From NCBI RefSeq assembly GCF_037893015.1, contig NC_133666.1, positions 560,366,541 to 560,430,540 of the forward strand: 64,000 nucleotides of DNA, read 5' to 3'. Below are positions 58,990 through 64,000 of this stretch, one piece after another. Positions within the stretch are counted from its first letter, which is position 1; the number at the start of each line of letters is the position of its first letter. The DNA comes from Macrotis lagotis. Lineage: Eukaryota; Chordata; Mammalia; Peramelemorphia; Peramelidae. The translations under genes and the position numbers were made by a program. The notes under the pieces were generated by a model. It saw nothing but the letters and a program-made list of their open reading frames with translations, did not search any database and was not told the DNA's origin.

Positions 58990-60231
58990 AAACTAAGTTT
59001 TTAAACTGAGTTTCATATTGACTGAGGCAACATCCATTTGATGATTAAGACTAGGTAAGAAATAAGGAAAAGAATGACTTTTTATTACTCTGAAGATTAA
59101 CAAGACAAGATAACACTAGGAAGCCTAAAGGGGAAACATAATTGGAGAAAGGGAAGGAAAATACTAAAATATCATCTAATGACCAAATTTGTCTTACATA
59201 TGCTGTATCTTCTTTACTAGAATGTAAGTTTCTTCAGGAAAGTAATAAGGTTTTTTTGTGTGTCCCATGTATCTAAGAGGATGTTATCCATACAAATGGC
59301 TCATAAGTCAATACCTCACAACCTCAAATGTTCAAGGATATTCCTTCCATTTGATGTATTTCTTCTATGTGTTGGGAAAATGGTCATAGATTTGCTATGG
59401 GTCACCATAAGGTGGTGGCCCAGCCTAATAACCAAAGGTGGTGGCCCAGTCTAATAATCAGTCTACAAATGTAGCAGGACTGATACCTAGATGGCAGATA
59501 TGCCATCTGTTTTCTTGAAGCCTTTCCATCTTCATAGATATTGCTAGAACTCACTTTACTAGAATCAAATTTGAGAACTCAGGCTTATCTGCATGCCATG
59601 ATAATAGGAAAAGTACTTTGATGGTGGCATGAGGTGGTGATGATGAGAGGATTATTTGTTATGGGATTGATCAATCAAAGTTATGAATATCATCTTCAAA
59701 AGGAAAAGGAAAATTAAATATCTTGACTTCATGAAGTGAATTTCCTGGAGTGAATTTCCCAAGGTAAGAAAATGTTCCTAGTTCCATGGATATTTAGATA
59801 TCATTTTAAAGTTTTGCCAAGTTCTACATATGCTTTACCTCTTTGTTCTTTACAACTTTATGAAGCAGGAACTATTAAACTCACTGTTTAGAGAATTAAA
59901 GCCCAGAAAAACTAGATGACTTGGTAAGATTAGAAAGTGGATCTTTCTAGTTCAGTAGGGAACCTACAGCTATAAGCCATATTGGTCCGGGATTGCCAAG
60001 GCAACTGCAAAGCTAGGAGCTTTTAGGGATGAATCAATTAAAATATTTGACCAAATATAGCCTCGAGTGATGTTATAAATATTCAAATGACCCTTGGAAG
60101 AGAAAAGGTTTCCCACCCCTCTTTAGTTTTTAAGCTTAACACTTCCCCAATATATTATGTAGCTTCATTGAGATAGAAAAACTGAAAAAGATGGGAATGA
60201 AATGATGGTTCCTCAAGTTGGTTTCAGAGAA
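58990..60231. other. Mostly unrecognised intergenic sequence
   Basis: Contains a diverged direct repeat of about 25 bases, aaggtggtggcccag + ctaataa, at 59409-59433 and 59434-59458. A MIR trace lies near 59840-59975 ('agaattaaagcccagaaaaa'). Confidence 0.45.
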
Positions 60232-60233
60232 AC

Positions 60234-60265
<32 letters not shown>

Positions 60266-60268
60266 GTT
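60232..60268. repeat. (TA)n microsatellite
   Basis: Alternating ta with one tg interruption, flanked by aaacata / atgttt as an inverted repeat. Confidence 0.9.
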
Positions 60269-60339
60269 TCTTTGAAAAGGTGGGTTATATGTGATGTGAG
60301 ATATTGCATATATATTTTTAACCTCCACTAATATGGTAG

Positions 60340-60460
60340 CTTTGTTGTTGAGTCATTTCGGTCATGTCTAACTCTTCAAGGTCCTATTTTGTAGTTAAAA
60401 ATAATGGTAAAAATAATGACTCCAGGCCCAACACATTATACACTTCATCACTTAGCTATA
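60340..60460 (-). repeat. Long-form marsupial SINE, truncated, antisense
   Basis: 'ttgttgagtcatttcggtca' then a jump to 'gactccaggcccaacacatt'. Confidence 0.65.
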
Positions 60461-60479
60461 CCATTACATTCTTTTAATA

Positions 60480-60790
60480 AGATCATAGATTTAGAATTAG
60501 AAAGGATCTTAGAGATGACCTAGTCTAATCCTCTAATTTTATGAAGATCTCTAAAGTCCAAAGAGATTAAATGACTTGTCTTTCACACGAATAGGATCAT
60601 AAGATGTAGATCTGGAGAAATCTTTACACCATCCACTCCAACACTTTCATTTCAAAGAGGAGGAAATCAGGGCTTTGGGTGGTGAACTATCTTGCCCAAA
60701 ATCATAGAACTCATAATCAGCACTGAAATTCAATTCCAGATTCTCAAACTTCAAATCCAGCTTCCAATGACAACATCCTCTTCCATGGAA
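60480..60790 (-). repeat. CORE-SINE fragments
   Basis: 'aaggatcttagagatgacct', 'agattaaatgacttgtcttt', and a second start at 60596 ('atcataagatgtagatctgg'). Confidence 0.65.
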
Positions 60791-61655
60791 GATAACTAGT
60801 CTAGAGAGTTTGGTTCAAAGCAGTTCTTCCCCTTTATTGACTGGACAACTTTAGGGAAGACTTTCATCTCAAAAAGGTCTCTTTCTTCACATTTAAAATA
60901 AAATCTTTTCTGACTCTCAAATTCCACGATGCCGTGAAAATTCCATGATGCCAAGACTATTTTGTTCATTTCAAATGAAACTGCAGTTCTTGTATACATG
61001 ATCATGAGTGGTTGAGTCACACTGACCATTTCTTCCTCCTTCAACATTCCCACCTCCTCTCCCCACCTTTCTCTCCTAAGACTTCTCGAAGAGAAAAATA
61101 AGACATATTCAAGCTCTCCCAAATAAGGATGACTATTCAAAAAAATGATTCTGCCCACATAAATAAATGAGTACTGAAAGAAGTTTAAGTTTGTGAAATT
61201 TCTTCTCTCCTTAAATGAGATAATATTTGTAAAAAAAAGCAAGTATATAATATTATGTATTATATAAATAATATACCCTTTCCTTCCCAATTTTGAATGT
61301 CACTGCTACATTTATACAAAACAAAATTATTCTTCTAAAGGAACAAACCAATGCCCCAATTATTTGTGTAGAAAATTGCCTTCAATGTTCATAGATTCAT
61401 AGGATCACAAGTTTAGAAGACAGGAAGTTCCTGGTAAATGTTTAACAACAAACTCTACAAAATGCACATAAAATACATTTTTAGATTTTTAGATTCAATA
61501 TGCATTAACATTTTTCCATCACTTTATTAACTCTAGATGATAAACAAGCTTTGATTTGAAACATTTGCTAATTTCTGAGATGCAAATGCTTACACTAAAA
61601 CTTTAATAATTAGCTCTTCCCTAGTTAGTACAAACTGAGTTCAGCACATCACTAG
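60791..61655. other. Unrecognised intergenic sequence
   Basis: A 164-codon open frame on the - strand (60796-61290) has no recognised motif and ordinary AT-rich composition; I take it as chance. Confidence 0.4.
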
Positions 61656-61659
61656 ATGA

Positions 61660-61820
61660 AAGGGTTCTTGATGTTCATTTAATCCAATAAATTCATTTTA
61701 CAGATGAGGAAATAGAGGCTTAGAGTGAAGTGAGTTGTCTAAGGAATTGACAGGGCCAGGCTTTGAAATGCAATCATCTGATTCTAAGTCCAGTTCTATT
61801 TCCATTTTACTACATCTTTT
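61660..61820 (-). repeat. MIR fragment
   Basis: 'cattttacagatgaggaaat' and 'gaagtgagttgtctaaggaa'. Confidence 0.7.
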
Positions 61821-62089
61821 TTATAAAGATCTATTTAAGGTAAAAGTAATGAACATTTTTATTCCACTTAAATAACCATGTCAACCCTCTGCAAATGTCT
61901 ACATGATCAAATCTGCAAAATTCTAGGCAAGTTGCAAAGAGATGATGTTCCCAGAACATGCTGAACCCACAGATGATGCTATTTATAGCAAAGTCCCATC
62001 CACAGCAAGTCTCCCCCCTTAAATGCATTTCAGTATCTATACATGTCACCAACATAACTCAGAGAGGGGGAATCTAAACTGGATGAGTC

Positions 62090-62106
62090 AGCAGCAGCAG
62101 CAGCAG
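62090..62106. repeat. Short (GCA)n run
   Basis: Five to six gca units. Confidence 0.9.
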
Positions 62107-62439
62107 AGGATTTGACAATCATTCTCTCTTTAAGTTAAAAAGAGGATATGGGAAGTTTTGTGTAATGGTTGTGTACTAAAAGAAAACTGACCACTGATTT
62201 TTTTGGTTGTTATTATTCCCACATCCTGTTACTAAAAAACAAAACCAATAACCAAAAAAATCCAAATCTACAAAAAAAAAAATCACCCCCCCAACCTTCC
62301 CCCCCCCCCGTCTCTATAAATGTATAATGGTATGTTTTCTCTTGGTTCTTTAATTATTCTTCTTTTTCCTCTTTGACTTCTCTTCACTCTTCCATGTATC
62401 AGACAGTTACCAATGGGGGGGGGGGGGGAGAAACACTGC
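62107..62439. other. Low-complexity homopolymer-rich stretch
   Basis: A run (62271-62281), C run (62301-62310) and G run (62417-62431) with no element between them recognised. Confidence 0.6.
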
Positions 62440-62545
62440 TAAAAAGGTCAAAGACAGAGGGAAAGTACCCATGTCCAAAAACTATTTATAGCAGCAATTT
62501 TGTTATAGTGAAAAACCTAGAAACAAAGTGGGATAAGAATATAGT
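62440..62545 (+). mobile_element. L1 fragment
   Basis: 'aaactatttatagcagcaat' and 'agtgaaaaacctagaaacaa', as in L1 ORF2 3' end. Confidence 0.6.
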
Positions 62546-62661
62546 GAGAGTATTTTTCCATTGGAAATTAAATTATTATAGATTCAAAGAAATATAGGAA
62601 AACATAAAAACTGAAACAGAATCATGAGGACAATTTGCTTAAAGTTGTCAATAATGCAAAG

Positions 62662-62882
62662 CAGCAGTTATTAAACTTTTTGGTCTCAGAGCTTCTTTAT
62701 ATTCTTAAAACATATTGAGGAACCCCCCCCCCCCATCAAGAGCTATGGTTTGTGCAGGCTATATCTATCCATTATAGATTTAAAAAAAATCTTAGTATTA
62801 TTATGAAAATTATTTTGTCCTCCTGGATCCCCTGAAAAAGAATGGGAGCTGCCCAAGGCAGTACATTTTGAGAACGCATTTG
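62662..62882 (+). mobile_element. hAT-type DNA transposon remnant
   Basis: Left end cagcagttattaaacttttt followed by ggtctcag; right end ttttgagaacgcatttg, the decayed inverse of cagtggttctcaaa. Interior 'ggctatatctatccattata'. Known mammalian nonautonomous hAT layout. Confidence 0.65.
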
Positions 62883-62910
62883 AGGAAAACAACTTTAAAA
62901 CAACTGAGAA

Positions 62911-63093
62911 GGGGCAGTTAGGTGGCACAGTGGATAAAGCACTGGCCTTGGAGTCAGGAGTACCTGAGTTAAAATCTGACCTCAGACACTTAATAATTAC
63001 CTAGCCCCGTGTGGCCTTGGACAAGCCACTTAACCCCATTGCCTTGCAAAATCTAAAAAAAAAAAAAAAACAAAACCAAAAAACAAAAAAATG
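62911..63093 (+). repeat. MAR1/WSINE-type SINE
   Basis: gggcagttaggtggcacagt onward with a long A-rich tail; actgagaa at 62903-62910 and 63094-63101. Confidence 0.93.
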
Positions 63094-63101
63094 ACTGAGA
63101 A

Positions 63102-63425
63102 TTCTGATCAACATGATAACCACCAATGATTTTATAAGATGGATGACAGAGAATTTGGCATGAAGGTTAATCATGACACATATTTTCAGACATAAACAAT
63201 ATGTTGATGTGTTTTATTTGACTGCATTTATTTGCTTCGAATGAATGCTCTTATTTGGGTAAGAGTTGGGGTATGCTAGTAGGTAATGATAGAAATAAAA
63301 AAGAAAGTAAGAAAAGAGCATCAATAAAACTTTAAAAATACACATAAAGCAAAAAGAAGCTCAGGAGGCACATAAAAAACACCTGTTACTACTGCATTTA
63401 ATTTCACATAATTTAATTTAACTTA
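63102..63425. other. Unrecognised intergenic sequence
   Basis: No feature supported. Confidence 0.4.
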
Positions 63426-63429
63426 CTTC

Positions 63430-63960
63430 AATTCATGTATTAAACAACTTTTATGTGCCAGTCACTGTACTAGCCTTTGAAGATATTAAAAATAGAAAAA
63501 AAAAAGACAATTTCTGGCTTCAAAGAATTTATACTCTGTTGAGAGGAGATAGTATGCAAACAAGCACATACAAAACAAGCTATATACAAGATAAAAAATA
63601 AATAATAATAGGAAAGAAGGCACTAGAATTAAGAGGGGTTGGGGGAAAGTTTGCTTTAAGAGGAAAATGAAGGGGGAAAGTTTGCTTTAAGAGGAAAATG
63701 AAGAGCATTTTAGTTGGAACTTAAAGGAAGCAAAGAAGGCAAGTAGTTGGAGTCTCTGCCAGCAGAGACTACAGTCACAGAGAATGCTCAGAGACAATAG
63801 AAATGCAGTATCTTTTTCCTAGAATAACTAGAAGACCAGAATCATTCAATCAAAGAGCATATATTGGGGAATAAAGTGTAAGAAGCCTGGAAAGGTAGGA
63901 GAGGGCTAGGTAAAGAAGGGCTTTGATCACCAAACAGAGCATTTTATAATATATATTTAA
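63430..63960 (-). repeat. L2-type LINE 3' region, antisense
   Basis: 'tatgtgccagtcactgtact', 'aaggcactagaattaagagg', 'agaagcctggaaaggtagga', 'aagggctttgatcaccaaac' in reverse order of the usual L2 3' end. It contains a 31-base tandem duplication at 63641-63702. Confidence 0.7.
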
Positions 63961-64000
63961 ATTAATATAAACTTTTTAAAAGCTACTAATAGAGTTCAAA

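Noticed and set aside
58545-58996. GC-rich open frames of 115 and 149 codons overlapping cytochrome c
   Set aside because: Shadow frames of the GC-rich CYCS codons; the real frame is recognisable by CARCH and GTKM.
60796-61290. 164-codon frame on the - strand
   Set aside because: No recognised motif, AT-rich composition like the surroundings, and the length is possible by chance in such sequence.
27000-64000. Searched for DPYS exons on the - strand, expected from human gene order
   Set aside because: No dihydropyrimidinase motif or matching splice-bounded frame was recognised by eye; the gene may begin beyond the window.

Overview
The window looks like nuclear DNA of a marsupial. The evidence is the density of tRNA-derived SINEs with the head gggcggctaggtggcgcagt and a tail close to gccttgcaaaaacc (the MAR1/WSINE1/WALLSI group), numerous MIR/CORE-SINE and L2-type LINE remains, several L1 copies, and an RTE-like LINE with SINEs that share its 3' end. 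The SINE tail leans toward an Australian marsupial, but I cannot fix the species. Most of the 64 kb is interspersed repeat or unrecognised intergenic and intronic sequence.

One host gene is present and complete in its coding part: DCSTAMP (dendrocyte-expressed seven transmembrane protein, the fusion receptor of osteoclasts and macrophage giant cells). It lies on the + strand as three coding exons, 14194-15225, 22873-23181 and 26530-26604. All junctions are in phase 0 with GT-AG borders, and the product is 471 residues (human is 470, from memory). The upstream 14 kb holds repeats and no recognised gene; a 5' noncoding exon is expected but was not identified. Downstream, from about 27 kb to 64 kb, no further host gene was recognised. 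DPYS, the neighbour expected from human synteny, is not seen and may lie beyond the window.

The second gene-derived feature is a processed copy of the somatic cytochrome c gene (CYCS) on the - strand at about 57777-58974. It has an uninterrupted 105-codon frame, a poly(A) tail and a perfect 15-base target-site duplication at a TTT/AAAA site, so it is a young L1-mediated retrocopy.

The strongest unexpected structure is in DCSTAMP intron 2. A 77-base piece of the last transmembrane-coding exon (22960-23036) is present again, without one mismatch, inside an antisense L1 at 21441-21517. A second, more diverged patch in the same L1 (21175-21219) matches an L2 segment next to that exon. Other structural oddities are a 50-base near-perfect inverted repeat (4751-4863), a SINE head inserted without its tail in an L1 (17514-17560), a long polypurine tract rich in GGAA in DCSTAMP intron 2 (17701-18185), and an L1 whose 3' part is inverted (39126-39432).

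Layout: 1-14.1 kb intergenic with L2, MIR and SINE copies; 14.2-26.6 kb DCSTAMP; 26.6-36.4 kb intergenic with MIR, L2, a hAT-type MITE and a 5'-truncated L1; 36.4-44.1 kb L1 fragments; 44.2-49 kb SINE/L2/MIR cluster; 49.1-54.5 kb a nearly full-length but broken L1; 54.9-57.8 kb SINEs and an RTE-like LINE; 57.8-59 kb the CYCS retrocopy; 59-64 kb mostly unrecognised sequence with a few repeats.
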